From Streptomyces venezuelae (GTDB taxonomy: Bacteria; Actinomycetota; Actinomycetes; Streptomycetales; Streptomycetaceae), in NCBI RefSeq assembly GCF_008642295.1, contig NZ_CP029190.1, positions 6,183,501 through 6,247,500 on the forward strand: a DNA stretch of 64,000 nt. Direction: 5' to 3'. Shown piece by piece: positions 37,193-48,263 of this stretch. Every line of letters starts with the position of its first letter. Within the stretch, counting starts at the first letter, position 1. The notes under the pieces were generated by a model. That model saw nothing but the letters and a program-made list of their open reading frames with translations. It was not told the DNA's origin and made no database searches. A program made the translations under genes and the position numbers.

Positions 37193-38320
37193 GTGGCGAA
37201 CCACGCCGACACGCCCGACGCAACCGCACCGCATGACGCATCCGCCATGCGGCGTGCCATCGCGCTCGCCTCCCGCGGCCTCGGCTCCACCAGCCCCAAC
37301 CCGGTCGTCGGCTGTGTCATCACCGACCGCGCCGGCACCGTCGTCGGCGAGGGCTGGCACCAGCGGGCCGGCGGCCCGCACGCCGAGGTCCACGCCCTGC
37401 GCGCGGCCGGCGAGGCAGCCCGCGGCGGCACCGCGTACGTCACCCTCGAACCCTGCAACCACACCGGCCGCACCGGACCCTGCGCACAGGCCCTCGTGGC
37501 GGCCGGCATCAGCCGCGTCGTGTACGCCGTCGCCGACCCGAACCCGCAGGCCAGCGGCGGTGCCGCCACCCTGCGCGCGGCCGGGGTCACGGCCGAGGGC
37601 GGCCTCCTGGAGGCCGAGGCCGAGGCGGGCAACACCGCCTGGCTCACCTCCGTACGCCTCGGCCGCCCGCACGTGACCTGGAAGTACGCCGCCACCCTCG
37701 ACGGCCGCAGCGCCGCCGCGGACGGCTCCAGCCGCTGGATCACCTCCCCCGAGTCCCGCGCCGACGTCCACCGCCTGCGCGCCGAGTCCGACGCCGTCCT
37801 CGTCGGCGGCGGCACCCTCCGGGCCGATGACCCGCACCTGGCCGTCCGCGGCATCGAGGGCGCCACCCAGCCGCTGCGCATCGCACTCGACACGCACGCC
37901 GGCCTGCTCCCGACCGCCCGCATCCTCGACGACGCCGCACCCACCCTGCTCGTCGTCGGCGAGGACGCCGACACCCGGCACCTGCCGGACGCGGAGCTGC
38001 TCCGGCTCCCCCTCCACGACGGCCGCATCGGCGTGCACGACCTGCTCGCCCGGCTCCACTACCGGGGCGTCCGCTCCCTCCTCCTGGAAGGCGGACCCGC
38101 CCTCGCGGGCGCCTTCCTCGAAGGCGCGGCCGTCGACCGGATCATCGGCTACATCGCTCCGGCACTCCTCGGCGCGGGCCCCGCCGCCCTCGCCGACGCC
38201 GGAGTCACGAACATCTCCCAGGCGTTGCGCCTGGACATCACGGAGGCCGTCCGCATGGGCCCCGACCTCCGGATCACCGCCGTACCCGCCACCGCCACCA
38301 CCGCCCCCAAGGAGCACTGA
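37193..38320 (+). CDS. ribD: Riboflavin biosynthesis deaminase/reductase
   Basis: Bifunctional enzyme of 375 residues that deaminates and then reduces the pyrimidine intermediate of riboflavin synthesis. The N-terminal deaminase has zinc ligands in [10 protein letters not shown] and [13 protein letters not shown]; the C-terminal reductase (about 160-370) starts [15 protein letters not shown] and has [11 protein letters not shown] and LLLEGGP. GTG 37193 follows AGGAGGACCC; the frame is open back to GTG 37094 and an ATG at 37175, but the chosen start gives the usual N-terminus. First gene after the FMN riboswitch; its stop abuts ribE. Confidence 0.95.
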   Translation: MANHADTPDATAPHDASAMRRAIALASRGLGSTSPNPVVGCVITDRAGTVVGEGWHQRAGGPHAEVHALRAAGEAARGGTAYVTLEPCNHTGRTGPCAQALVAAGISRVVYAVADPNPQASGGAATLRAAGVTAEGGLLEAEAEAGNTAWLTSVRLGRPHVTWKYAATLDGRSAAADGSSRWITSPESRADVHRLRAESDAVLVGGGTLRADDPHLAVRGIEGATQPLRIALDTHAGLLPTARILDDAAPTLLVVGEDADTRHLPDAELLRLPLHDGRIGVHDLLARLHYRGVRSLLLEGGPALAGAFLEGAAVDRIIGYIAPALLGAGPAALADAGVTNISQALRLDITEAVRMGPDLRITAVPATATTAPKEH

Positions 38321-38932
38321 GTGTTCACCGGAATCGTCGAAGAACTCGGTGAGGTCACCGCCGTCGAGCAGCTCGAGGACGCCTCCCGCTTCCGCCTGCG
38401 CGGCCCCGTCGTCACCGAGGACGCCAAGCACGGCGACTCCATCGCCGTCAACGGCGTCTGCCTGACCGTGGTGGACACCGCGGACGGCGAGTTCACCGCC
38501 GACGTGATGCAGGAGACCCTGAACCGCTCCAGCCTCGGCGCCCTCGTCCAGGGCTCCCGGGTCAACCTGGAACGCCCCATGGCCCTAGGCGGCCGGCTCG
38601 GCGGCCACCTGGTCCAGGGCCATGTGGACGGCACCGGCGAGATCGTCTCCCGCACCCCGTCCGAGCACTGGGAGATCGTCAAGGTCTCGCTCCCGGCGAA
38701 CCTCTCCCGCTACGTGGTCGAGAAGGGCTCCATCACGGTCGACGGCGTCAGTCTCACCGTGGTCGAGGCCGCCGCCGACTACTTCACCGTCAGCCTCATC
38801 CCGACCACGCTCTCGCTGACCACGCTCGGCATCAAGCAGCCCGGCGACCCGGTCAACCTCGAGGTCGACGTCCTCGCCAAGTACGTCGAGCGGCTGCTCG
38901 GTGACAAGGGTGCGCAGGAGGCCGGCCGGTGA
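38321..38932 (+). CDS. ribE: Riboflavin synthase alpha chain
   Basis: Protein of 203 residues that dismutates two lumazine molecules to riboflavin. Two homologous barrels: [12 protein letters not shown] and [13 protein letters not shown] in the first half, GHVDGTGEI and [13 protein letters not shown] in the second. GTG 38321 directly follows the ribD stop; its own stop overlaps the ribM start. Confidence 0.96.
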   Translation: MFTGIVEELGEVTAVEQLEDASRFRLRGPVVTEDAKHGDSIAVNGVCLTVVDTADGEFTADVMQETLNRSSLGALVQGSRVNLERPMALGGRLGGHLVQGHVDGTGEIVSRTPSEHWEIVKVSLPANLSRYVVEKGSITVDGVSLTVVEAAADYFTVSLIPTTLSLTTLGIKQPGDPVNLEVDVLAKYVERLLGDKGAQEAGR

Positions 38933-39578
38933 GCGCCGTCGACTGGCTGAACTCCGAGGCCTTCACCGTCCTTGGCCAGCACATCCTGTGGTCCGACATG
39001 ATCGGCAACACCATCGGCCTGATCGCCCTGGCGCTCGGCTGGCGCCGCTCTATATGGACCTGGCCCGCCCAGTTCCTCTCCGGGGCCATCCTCTTCGTCG
39101 CCTTCGCCGCCGGACACCTCACCGGCAGCGCCGGCAAGCAGGTCGTGGTCATGCTCGTGGCCGCCTGGGGCTTCTGGCAGTGGAACCGCGGCCGGCAGCA
39201 GGCCCAGGACGGCACCATCGCCGTCCGGTTCGCCAGCTGGACCGAACGCGGCCTGCTGGCCGGCGCCGCCGCCCTCGGCACCGTCGCCGTGGCCCTGCTG
39301 TTCACCGCCTACCCGTCGCTGTCCTGGGACCCCTGGCCGGACGCCTACATCTTCGTCGGCACCGTCGTCGCCATGTACGCCCAGTCGCGCGGTCTGGTCG
39401 AGTTCTGGTTCGCCTGGCTGCTGGTCGACCTCGTCGGCGTCCCCCTCAACTTCGCCAACGGCTACGCGTTCTCCGGCTTCGTCTACATCCTCTACGGCGC
39501 GCTCGTCCTGTGGGGCATGCGCGACTGGTGGCTCCGTTCCCGTACCCACACCGCCCAGGCCCTCGAAGGAGCAACGGC

Positions 39579-39582
<4 letters not shown>
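38929..39582 (+). CDS. ribM: PnuC-family riboflavin transporter RibM
   Basis: Membrane protein of 217 residues with about six helices in the PnuC (nicotinamide mononucleotide transporter) fold: [20 protein letters not shown], then WGFWQWNR and [20 protein letters not shown]. Within actinobacterial rib operons this family member is RibM, shown in Streptomyces davaonensis and Corynebacterium to import riboflavin by facilitated diffusion. GTG 38929 overlaps the ribE stop and its stop overlaps ribBA, so expression follows FMN status through the riboswitch. Confidence 0.92.
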
Positions 39583-40844
<1,262 letters not shown>

Positions 40845-40889
40845 CCACACCGATCAGAGAAGTACCCGTACAACGCACCGAGGAGAGCT

Positions 40890-41375
40890 GTGAGCGGCAA
40901 GGGCGCACCCGAACTGAGCGTGAAGAACTGTGGCGACCTCCGGGTCGCGGTCATCGCGGCCCAGTGGCACGAGAAGGTCATGGACGGACTGGTGGACGGC
41001 GCCCTGCGCGCCCTCCACGAGCTCGGCATCGACGAGCCCACCGTGCTGCGGGTCCCGGGCAGCTTCGAGCTCCCGGTGGTGGCGAAGGTACTCGCCGGCC
41101 GCGGCTACGATGCCATCGTCGCCCTCGGCGTGGTCATCCGCGGCGGCACCCCCCACTTCGACTACGTGTGCCAGGGCGTCACCCAGGGCCTGGTGCAGGT
41201 ATCGCTCGAGACCGGAGTCCCCGTCGGCTTCGGCGTTCTGACCTGCGACAACGAGGAGCAGGCACTGGACCGTGCCGGACTCGAAGGGTCGAACGAGGAC
41301 AAGGGGCACGAAGCGGTCACCGCCGCCGTCTCCACCGCAATGACCCTGCGGACGGTCAGCGAACCCTGGCGCTAG
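40890..41375 (+). CDS. ribH: 6,7-dimethyl-8-ribityllumazine synthase
   Basis: Lumazine synthase of 161 residues, forming icosahedral or pentameric shells. Motifs: [50 protein letters not shown] with the catalytic His, and [23 protein letters not shown] 40890 has GAGGAG upstream. Last rib gene; hisE follows after 34 bases, so read-through into the histidine genes is possible. Confidence 0.96.
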   Translation: MSGKGAPELSVKNCGDLRVAVIAAQWHEKVMDGLVDGALRALHELGIDEPTVLRVPGSFELPVVAKVLAGRGYDAIVALGVVIRGGTPHFDYVCQGVTQGLVQVSLETGVPVGFGVLTCDNEEQALDRAGLEGSNEDKGHEAVTAAVSTAMTLRTVSEPWR

Positions 41376-41409
41376 CGGCGCGGGGAAACCCCGTATTCTG
41401 AGGACCATC

Positions 41410-41688
41410 ATGGCGAACGAAACCTCCAAGACCTTCGAGGAGCTCTTCTCCGAGCTCCAGGCCAAGGCCGACGGCGACCCGAGCACCTCCCGCACCGCAG
41501 AGCTGGTCGGCAAGGGCGTCCATGCCATCGGCAAGAAGGTCGTGGAGGAGGCCGCAGAGGTCTGGATGGCCGCGGAGTACGAGGGCAAGGAAGCCGCCGC
41601 CGAGGAGATCTCGCAGCTGCTGTACCACGTCCAGGTGATGATGGTCGCCCGCGGGATCTCCCTCGACGACGTCTACAAGCACCTCTGA
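41410..41688 (+). CDS. hisE: Phosphoribosyl-ATP diphosphatase
   Basis: HisE of 92 residues, second enzyme of histidine synthesis: [20 protein letters not shown], then [17 protein letters not shown] (metal-binding EExxE) and [30 protein letters not shown] hairpin and a TATTCT hexamer at 41394 before the gene could mark its own promoter. hisG lies 84 bases downstream. Confidence 0.95.
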   Translation: MANETSKTFEELFSELQAKADGDPSTSRTAELVGKGVHAIGKKVVEEAAEVWMAAEYEGKEAAAEEISQLLYHVQVMMVARGISLDDVYKHL

Positions 41689-41772
41689 GCAGCCGGCCCC
41701 TCCCCTCCCTCCCCGCACCACCCGTCCGCTCCGCACAGCACCACCATTTACGCGAACAAAGGAACCGTCCTC

Positions 41773-42621
41773 ATGCTGCGCATCGCCGTCCCCAACAAGG
41801 GTTCACTCTCCGGGCCTGCGTCGGAGATGCTCCATGAGGCCGGCTACCGGCAGCGCAAGGAATCCAAGGAACTCGTCACGGTCGACCCCGACAACGAGGT
41901 CGAGTTCTTCTACCTGCGCCCCAAGGACATCGCCATCTACGTGGCGTCCGGCAAGCTCGACATCGGCATCACCGGCCGTGACCTGCTCCTGGACTCCGGC
42001 GCCAACGCGGAGGAGATCCTCCCGCTGAACTTCGGGCGCTCCACCTTCCGCTATGCCACCAAGCCCGGCACCGCGAAGGGCCCCGAGGACTTCCAGGGGA
42101 TGACGATCGCCACCTCGTACGAGGGGATCGTCGCCAAGCACCTCGCCGACCAGGGCATCGACGCCTCCGTCGTGCACCTGGACGGCGCGGTCGAGACCGC
42201 CATCCAGCTCGGCGTCGCCGAGATCATCGCGGACGTGGTGGAAACCGGCACCAGCCTGCGCAACGCCGGCCTGCACGTCATCGGCGAGCCCATCCTGAAG
42301 TCCGAGGCCGTGGTCATCCGCCGCAACGGCGCCGATGCCGACAACCCGCAGGTCCAGCAGTTCCTGCGGCGCCTCCAGGGCGTCCTGGTCGCCCGGACCT
42401 ACGTGATGATGGACTACGACTGCCGCGCCGAGCACCTCGAGCGCGCCGTCGCCCTCACCCCGGGCCTGGAGTCCCCGACCGTCTCCCCGCTGCACAACGA
42501 GGGCTGGGTCGCCGTCCGCGCCATGGTCCCCGCCAAGGACGCCCAGCGGATCATGGACGACCTCTACGAGCTCGGCGCCCGCGCGATCCTGACCACCTCG
42601 ATCCACGCCTGCCGCCTCTGA
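41773..42621 (+). CDS. hisG: ATP phosphoribosyltransferase (long form)
   Basis: HisG of 282 residues, the long form with a C-terminal regulatory domain that binds histidine. Motifs: MLRIAVPNKGSLSGPASEML, KLDIGITGRDLLLDSGA, the PRPP loop ADVVETGTSLRNAGL, and the C-terminal PSVSPLH-like TVSPLHNEGWVAVRAMV. ATG 41773 follows AAAGGA. First step of histidine synthesis; catalytically paired with hisE. Its stop shares one base with the next start. Confidence 0.96.
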   Translation: MLRIAVPNKGSLSGPASEMLHEAGYRQRKESKELVTVDPDNEVEFFYLRPKDIAIYVASGKLDIGITGRDLLLDSGANAEEILPLNFGRSTFRYATKPGTAKGPEDFQGMTIATSYEGIVAKHLADQGIDASVVHLDGAVETAIQLGVAEIIADVVETGTSLRNAGLHVIGEPILKSEAVVIRRNGADADNPQVQQFLRRLQGVLVARTYVMMDYDCRAEHLERAVALTPGLESPTVSPLHNEGWVAVRAMVPAKDAQRIMDDLYELGARAILTTSIHACRL

Positions 42622-43124
42622 TGAGCGCCGACCAGCCGCCCGTGCCGGCCACCCCCGCCACCCCCGCCACGCCCGTTCCGCCGGCCCTCCCGGCCCTGCC
42701 CGTCACCTTCCGGCCGACCCGTACCCGGGTGGTCCTGCTGGGCGTCGGCGCGGCCATGTTCGCGACCATCACCGTGGTAGCGCTGATGCTGGAGCGCCTC
42801 ACCACCGGCGAGCGGATCAGCTTCGTCTTCGTGGCCGTACTGCTCAGCTCCGTCCTGGTGCTGCTGTCCCGCCCCAAGGTGGTCGCCGACGAATCCGGCG
42901 TCACCGTGGTCAACCTCACCACCACCCGCCGGCTGGAGTGGGCGGAGATCCTCCGCGTCAACCTCCGCCAGGGCGACCCCTGGGTGTTCCTGGACCTCAG
43001 CGACGGCACCAGCCTGCCCGCCCTGGGCATCCAGCCCGGCGTGGCCCGCAACCAGGCGATCGCCGACGCCCGGGCCCTGCGCGGCCTGGCCGAGACCCGC
43101 GGCACCGGCTCGCGCGAAAACTGA
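42621..43124 (+). CDS. PH-domain membrane protein
   Basis: Protein of 167 residues with a Pro/Ala-rich start, two membrane helices (VVLLGVGAAMFATITVVALML and FVFVAVLLSSVLVLL), and a C-terminal bacterial PH-like domain (about 90-150: VVADESGVTVVNLTTTRRLEW then LRQGDPWVFLDLSDG). Overlaps hisG by one base (TGATG), so they are translated together. Widely kept beside hisG in Streptomyces; function unknown. Confidence 0.87.
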   Translation: MSADQPPVPATPATPATPVPPALPALPVTFRPTRTRVVLLGVGAAMFATITVVALMLERLTTGERISFVFVAVLLSSVLVLLSRPKVVADESGVTVVNLTTTRRLEWAEILRVNLRQGDPWVFLDLSDGTSLPALGIQPGVARNQAIADARALRGLAETRGTGSREN

Positions 43125-43306
43125 GCCCCCGTTGCGGGGACGATCTCACTGACTACTCTGGTGGCGGGGCGCCGCCGCGCGCCCTGCCCCCGGCCCCGGG
43201 ACCCCGTGGCCCGCGGGCACCTGCGACTTGAGGAGTGACTCCCTCCAGCAATGGACGGATCGTCCGGTAGTACCCGCGCCGCCCTCTCTCCGGAGCCGGC
43301 GGCATC

Positions 43307-44725
43307 ATGACCATCCCGCTACTCCTGCTCGGCGCCGCCTTCGTCCTGATCCTCGCCAACGGCTTCTTCGTGGCCGCCGAATTCGGCCTGGTCACCGTGG
43401 AGAAGCCGGAGGCCGAACGCGCCGCCGCCGATGGCGACCGCCGCGCCCGTACGGTGGTCAAGGCCCTGCGGGAGCTGTCCTTCCAGCTCTCCGGCACCCA
43501 GCTCGGCATCACCATCACCTCCCTCGTGGTCGGCATGCTGGCCCAGCCCGCGCTCGCCGCCCTGCTGTCCGCGCCGCTCACCGCGGCCGGCCTGCCCGCC
43601 GGGGCCGTGCCCTCCCTCGCCGTGGTCATCGGCATGCTGCTCGCCTCCGCCGTCCAGATGGTGGTCGGCGAGCTCGTCCCGAAGAACTGGGCGGTCTCCC
43701 GCCCGCTCCAGGTCGCCCGCTTCGTGGCCGGCCCGCAGCACCTCTTCTCCAGCGTCTTCCGCCCGGTCATCGCCGGCCTGAACGCCGTCGCGAACCGGCT
43801 CGTGCGGGCGCTGGGCGTGGAACCCGCCGAGGAGCTGGCCTCCGCCCGCACCCCCGGCGAACTCGTCTCCCTGGTCCGCCACTCGGCCCAGGCCGGCGCC
43901 CTCGAACAGGACACCGCCGACCTGTTCGTCCGTACCCTCTCGCTGGGCGAGCTCACGGCCCAGCACGTGATGACCCCGCGGGTGAAGGTCAGCGCCCTGC
44001 AGCAGACGGCCACCGCCGCCGACGTGCTGAACCTGACCCGGGCCACCGGCCTGTCCCGGTTCCCCGTCTACCGCGAGCGGATCGACGAGATCACCGGCGT
44101 GGTCCACCTCAAGGACGCCCTCGCCGTGTCCGAGCCGGAACGGGCCCGGACCGGTGTGGGCCTGATCGCCGTGCCGCCGCTGCTGGTCCCGGGCACCCTG
44201 CCCGTCCAGCCGCTGCTGGAACTGCTCCGCACCGAACAGCCGATGGCCGTGGTCGTCGACGAGTACGGGGGCACCGCCGGCGTGGTCACCCTGGAGGACA
44301 TCGTCGAGGAACTCGTCGGCGAGGTCCGCGACGAACACGACCACGCCGAGGCCCGCCCCGAACTGGCCCCCGCCCCGGCCGAGGACGGCCGCCCGGCCTG
44401 GGAGGCCGACGGCAGCTGCCGCGTCCACACCCTCCGCCGGATAGGCCTGGAGGTCCCGGAAGGCCCGTACGAGACGGTCGCCGGCCTGGTCGCCGACCTG
44501 CTCGGCCGGATCCCCGCCCCCGGGGACCGGGCCGAACTGCCCGGCTGGAAGCTGTGCGTCCGCCAGGTCGGCCGCAACCGCGCGGAACGCGTCCGCCTGA
44601 TCCCGGCCCCGGCCGTACCGGCGGCACTGGCACTGGCTGCCGCCCTGCCGGCCCCGCAGACCGCCGCCCATCTACCCCTTGACCGATCAGGCAACCGCTC
44701 CGAACTGGAAGGGGCCACCCGATGA
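43307..44725 (+). CDS. CNNM/CorC-type hemolysin family membrane protein (first copy)
   Basis: Protein of 472 residues: an N-terminal DUF21 (CNNM) membrane domain (about 1-190; ILANGFFVAAEFGLVTVEK, SGTQLGITITSL), a tandem CBS pair (about 205-330; VMTPRVKVSALQQTATAADV, MAVVVDEYGGTAGVVTLEDI) and a C-terminal CorC_HlyC domain. The family is linked to magnesium or cobalt transport and ion homeostasis; hemolysin is a historical name. ATG 43307. Overlaps the second copy by 4 bases. Confidence 0.92.
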   Translation: MTIPLLLLGAAFVLILANGFFVAAEFGLVTVEKPEAERAAADGDRRARTVVKALRELSFQLSGTQLGITITSLVVGMLAQPALAALLSAPLTAAGLPAGAVPSLAVVIGMLLASAVQMVVGELVPKNWAVSRPLQVARFVAGPQHLFSSVFRPVIAGLNAVANRLVRALGVEPAEELASARTPGELVSLVRHSAQAGALEQDTADLFVRTLSLGELTAQHVMTPRVKVSALQQTATAADVLNLTRATGLSRFPVYRERIDEITGVVHLKDALAVSEPERARTGVGLIAVPPLLVPGTLPVQPLLELLRTEQPMAVVVDEYGGTAGVVTLEDIVEELVGEVRDEHDHAEARPELAPAPAEDGRPAWEADGSCRVHTLRRIGLEVPEGPYETVAGLVADLLGRIPAPGDRAELPGWKLCVRQVGRNRAERVRLIPAPAVPAALALAAALPAPQTAAHLPLDRSGNRSELEGATR

Positions 44726-45756
44726 GCGCGCTGCAACTGCTCTTCGCCCTCTTTCTGGTCCTGGCCAACGGCTTCTTCGTGGGCGCGGAATTCGCCCTGG
44801 TCTCGGTCCGCCGCAGCCAGATCGAACCCCTCGCCGCCGAGTCCAAGCGGGCCCGGCAGGTCCTGTACGGGCTGGAGAACCTGCCCCGCATGATGGCGGC
44901 GGCCCAGTTCGGCATCACGGTGTGCTCGCTCACCCTCGGCGCCGTCGCCGAGCCCACCGTGGCCCGGCTGCTGGAACCCGTCTTCCACGCCGCTCACGTC
45001 CCGGACGGCCTGATCCACCCGCTCGGCTACGCCGTCGCCCTGTCGGCGGTGGTCTTCCTGCACCTGGTCATCGGCGAGATGCTCCCCAAGAACCTCGCGA
45101 TGGCCGCGCCCGAGCGGACGGCCCTGTGGTTCAGCCCCGGCCTGGTCGCCTTCGCGCGGCTCTGCGGGCCGGTCACCACCGCGCTCGGCGCCTGCGCGCA
45201 CTGTGTGCTCCGCCTGTTCAAGGTGGAGCCGAAGGACGAGGTCGAGTCCGTCTACACCAGCGCCCAGCTGGGCCGGCTCGTCCAGGACTCCCGACTGGCG
45301 GGCCTGCTCGAACCGGTGGAACAGGAGCGCCTGGAAGACGCCCTGGAACTGGGCAGCCGCCCGGTCACCCATGTCCTGCTGCCGCGGGACCGCCTGGTCA
45401 CGGTCCGCCCCTCGGCCACCCCGCACCAGATCGAGCAACTCACGGTCCGCACCGGCTACTCCCGCTTCCCGGTCCGCACGGACGCCGGCGCCTTCATGGG
45501 CTACGTCCACGTCAAGGACGTCCTCGACCTGGAGGACCGAGAACGAGCGGTACCGCAGCGGGCGTGGCGCCGCATGCCGACGCTGAGCGCGACGCTCCCG
45601 CTGGACGACGCGCTGACGGTCATGCGCAGGGACGCCACCCACCTGGCCCAGGTCGCCGACCCGACGGGCCGCATCCTGGGCCTGGTCGCCCTGGAGGACG
45701 TCCTGGAAATGCTGGTAGGCAAAGTCCACGACCCCGCCCACCGAGTCCCGGCGTAG
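44722..45756 (+). CDS. CNNM/CorC-type hemolysin family membrane protein (second copy)
   Basis: Protein of 344 residues: DUF21 domain (about 1-185; LVLANGFFVGAEFALVSVRR, AAAQFGITVCSLTLGA) and a CBS pair (about 205-335; THVLLPRDRLVTVRPSATPH, GLVALEDVLEMLVGKV), but without the C-terminal CorC_HlyC domain found in the copy before it. The 4-base ATGA overlap and the difference in domain content suggest the two act as a complementary pair or heteromer. Probable divalent cation transporter or regulator. Confidence 0.92.
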   Translation: MSALQLLFALFLVLANGFFVGAEFALVSVRRSQIEPLAAESKRARQVLYGLENLPRMMAAAQFGITVCSLTLGAVAEPTVARLLEPVFHAAHVPDGLIHPLGYAVALSAVVFLHLVIGEMLPKNLAMAAPERTALWFSPGLVAFARLCGPVTTALGACAHCVLRLFKVEPKDEVESVYTSAQLGRLVQDSRLAGLLEPVEQERLEDALELGSRPVTHVLLPRDRLVTVRPSATPHQIEQLTVRTGYSRFPVRTDAGAFMGYVHVKDVLDLEDRERAVPQRAWRRMPTLSATLPLDDALTVMRRDATHLAQVADPTGRILGLVALEDVLEMLVGKVHDPAHRVPA

Positions 45757-46316
45757 CCGCCCCGGCCGGGGCGCGGGGCTCCGCCCCAGGGCCCGCGGGG
45801 CCGAGTCCCGGGCGGAGCCCCGGGAACCCGGTCGGGGGCCGCAGGCCCGGGTTCCCCGGCGTAGTTCGGGCCGCGGGCGACTCTCGGGGCTCCGCCCCAG
45901 GGCCCGCGGGCCTGGACGCGTGTCCGGCGCCGCAGGCCCCGGGTTCCGGGCGGGGCCCGGGGAACCAGGCGGGTGTGGGGCGCAGCCCTACGGGCGGGGT
46001 CGGGGCTCGCGGGGCCCCGGGTTCGGGCGGGGCCCGGGGAATCAGGCGGGTGTGGGGCGCAGCCCCACGAGCGGGGTCCGGGGCCGCAGGCCCCGGTTTC
46101 GGGAAGGGGCGGGGTGGGGCAATCCGCCGCGCAGCGGCCCAGTCCCGAAGCCCGGCCCCGCGTACTGGCCCGGCGTACCGGCCTGGCCCCGCGCAGCGGC
46201 CCGGCCTCGGGGCCCGGCCCCGCGTACGGCTCGGCCTCGCGCAGCGGCCTGGCCCGGCGTACCGGCTCGGCCCCGCGCAGCGGCCCGCCCGGCCCCCCGT
46301 ACGGCGCGGCCCAGCG
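45757..46316. repeat. GC-rich tandem and dispersed repeat tract between convergent genes
   Basis: About 560 non-coding bases of extreme GC content. A unit of about 65 bases starting GGGCGGGGCCCGG at 45948 recurs at 46025 (period 77) with few changes; it includes AGGCGGGTGTGGGGCGCAGC. GGGGCTCCGCCCCAGGGCCC near 45776 recurs near 45896. From 46140 to 46316 short units of the type GCCCCGCGCAGCGGCCCGGC and GGCGTACCGG alternate. Open frames here have no consistent codon pattern. It lies between the convergent CorC-type and ATPase genes, so transcription termination or a structural role is possible. Confidence 0.7.
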
Positions 46317-48263
46317 CTAAAGCCCCGGCTCCGACTGCGGTCCCCGCCCCGACAGGACCTCCCCGTACGCCTGCATCAAGTCCGGCAGCCGCAGCGTCGC
46401 CAGGTCCTCCCGCGATGGCGTTCCCCCGTACCCCGCCAACCGCAGATCCCGGTACGCACAGCTCTTCTCGTACAGCGTCCGCAGGAACCGCCCGTTGCCC
46501 AGCTCGTCGATCCAGCCCTGGTCCACCACGTGCCCGCTGATGCTCCGCAGCTCGTCCAGCGCCTCCTCGTCCCAGCGGTCCCCGTTCGACTCCGCCAGCA
46601 CGCCCCCGATCGCCGTCAGCTCCAGCGGCCGGTAACTCGGGAAGTCCACCCGCGTGGTGAACCGCGAGGACAGCCCCGGGTTCGCGGCCAGCAGCCGGTC
46701 CATCCCCGCCGGATAGCCGGCCAGGATCACCACCAGGTGGTCCCGGTTGTCCTCCGCCCGCTTCAGCAGCACCTGCAACGCCTCGTCCCCGTACGCGTCG
46801 CCCTTGCTGTACCCCGAGTTCGACAGGCTGTACGCCTCGTCCACGAACAGCACCCCGCCGATCGCCGAATCGATCAGCTCGTTCGCCTTCACCGCGGTCT
46901 GGCCCAGGAACTCGCCCACCAGGTCCGCCCGCTGCGCCTCCACCAGATGGTCCCCGCCCAGCAGTCCCAGCGCGTAGAACACCCGCCCGAGGATCCGCGC
47001 CACCGTGGTCTTGCCCGTCCCGGACGGCCCCGAGAACACGAAGTGGCGTTTCGGCGGCTGCACCGGAAGGCCCTGCCCGGCCCGCAGCCGGGCCATGTGC
47101 AGCTGCGCCGAGAGCGCCTTGACCTGCCGCTTGACCGGTTCCAGGCCCACCATCCGCTCCAGCTCGGCCAGCGCCTCGGCGAGCAGCGCCGGGTCCGCCG
47201 GGCCGGGCGGCAGCCCGGCGGGCGCGGCCTGCGGCGGTACCGCGGCCTTCCGGCGTACGCCGTCCGTCCGGCCGCCCGGTCCCGGCGGCGGGACACCGGC
47301 CCCGGGCCCAGGCCCCGCAGCCGCCCCCGTCCCCGCGCCAGGCGGCGCCCCGGCGGACGGCCCGGCCGCCGGCCCCGCGAACCGCGGCTCCGCCGGCTCC
47401 CCGCCCAGTAACGGGTCCGGCTCCGCCAGGGTCGGCATCACCGCCGCGAAGTCACCGCCGACCGGCGACAGGTCGTACCCCTCCAGCCCGTCCGACTCGG
47501 CGGCGATGGCCGTCAACCGGGCCGCCGTGTCCATGAACGCCGGATCCACCCGGTGCACCGCCCGGTACAGCGGCAGCGCGGCGGCGCTGCGCCCCGTCCC
47601 CTCATGGGCCCGCGCCAGCCAGTACCGCAGCTCCTTGCGCTGCGGCTGCTCGCTGCGGCACCGCATCAGCGCCGCCGACAGCATCGGCTCCGCCTGCCCG
47701 TACATCTCCAGCCGGACCCGGGCCATCCCGCCGAACAGCCCCGCCTCGATGCCCAGCAGCGGATCGTCCACCAGCGGCTCGGTGTGCCGGACCAGCTGCT
47801 CCCAGTCCTTCACCAGATAGGCGCGGCAGGCGTGCAGGAACCGGACCTGGGCATCGGCGTCCACCGGTGGCAGGGCGGCGAGGGCCTGGTCCAGTTCGGG
47901 CACATGGCGGCCGTCCAGCCAGTGCGAGGCGTGCGCCAGCAGCAGATCGCGCCGGCTCTCCAGCACCGGCTGCACCCACCAGCCCAGCCAGTACCAGGAG
48001 TTGAGGGTCCGCCGGTGCCGGGCCCGCTGCTCCCCGAACCGGTCCCGGTGGGCGTACATCCGCAACAGCGCATGGGTGGTGTCCACCCGCAGCGCGTGCA
48101 GCCCCAGCCAGGCGTCCGCCATCGTGGGGTCGAGTCGTACGGCCGCCCGGAACTCCTCCTCGGCCTGCGGATAGGCGCCCATGGTGCAGGCGTCCACCCC
48201 GCGCAGCCAGGCGAGTTCGGCCGGGGCGTGCGCGCTGCCGCTGCCCTGCGTGCCGAAGTCCAT
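46317..48263 (-). CDS. EccA-like AAA+ ATPase (CbxX/CfxQ family) with N-terminal TPR region
   Basis: Protein of 648 residues. Helical TPR-like region about 15-255 (GAYPQAEEEFRAAVRLDPTM), a Pro/Gly/Ala-rich disordered linker (about 285-345), then a CbxX/CfxQ AAA+ module: GLEPVKRQVKALSAQLHMAR, Walker A FSGPSGTGKTTVARI, Walker B GVLFVDEAYSL, sensor I VVILAGYP and arginine finger region NPGLSSRFTTRVDF. This is the layout of EccA of type VII (ESX) secretion, but no ESX substrate or membrane gene is in the window. ATG 48263 follows GGGGGA; GTG 48275 is an alternative. Confidence 0.87.
   Translation of the reverse strand: MDFGTQGSGSAHAPAELAWLRGVDACTMGAYPQAEEEFRAAVRLDPTMADAWLGLHALRVDTTHALLRMYAHRDRFGEQRARHRRTLNSWYWLGWWVQPVLESRRDLLLAHASHWLDGRHVPELDQALAALPPVDADAQVRFLHACRAYLVKDWEQLVRHTEPLVDDPLLGIEAGLFGGMARVRLEMYGQAEPMLSAALMRCRSEQPQRKELRYWLARAHEGTGRSAAALPLYRAVHRVDPAFMDTAARLTAIAAESDGLEGYDLSPVGGDFAAVMPTLAEPDPLLGGEPAEPRFAGPAAGPSAGAPPGAGTGAAAGPGPGAGVPPPGPGGRTDGVRRKAAVPPQAAPAGLPPGPADPALLAEALAELERMVGLEPVKRQVKALSAQLHMARLRAGQGLPVQPPKRHFVFSGPSGTGKTTVARILGRVFYALGLLGGDHLVEAQRADLVGEFLGQTAVKANELIDSAIGGVLFVDEAYSLSNSGYSKGDAYGDEALQVLLKRAEDNRDHLVVILAGYPAGMDRLLAANPGLSSRFTTRVDFPSYRPLELTAIGGVLAESNGDRWDEEALDELRSISGHVVDQGWIDELGNGRFLRTLYEKSCAYRDLRLAGYGGTPSREDLATLRLPDLMQAYGEVLSGRGPQSEPGL

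Noticed and set aside
43125..43306. Possible magnesium riboswitch before the CorC-type genes
   Set aside because: Searched by eye for the conserved M-box core and found only a weak CCCCG/CGGGG hairpin.
45920..46320. Plus-strand frames in the repeat tract after the CorC-type genes
   Set aside because: Open only because of GC content and repeat structure; no codon-position bias and no initiation signal.
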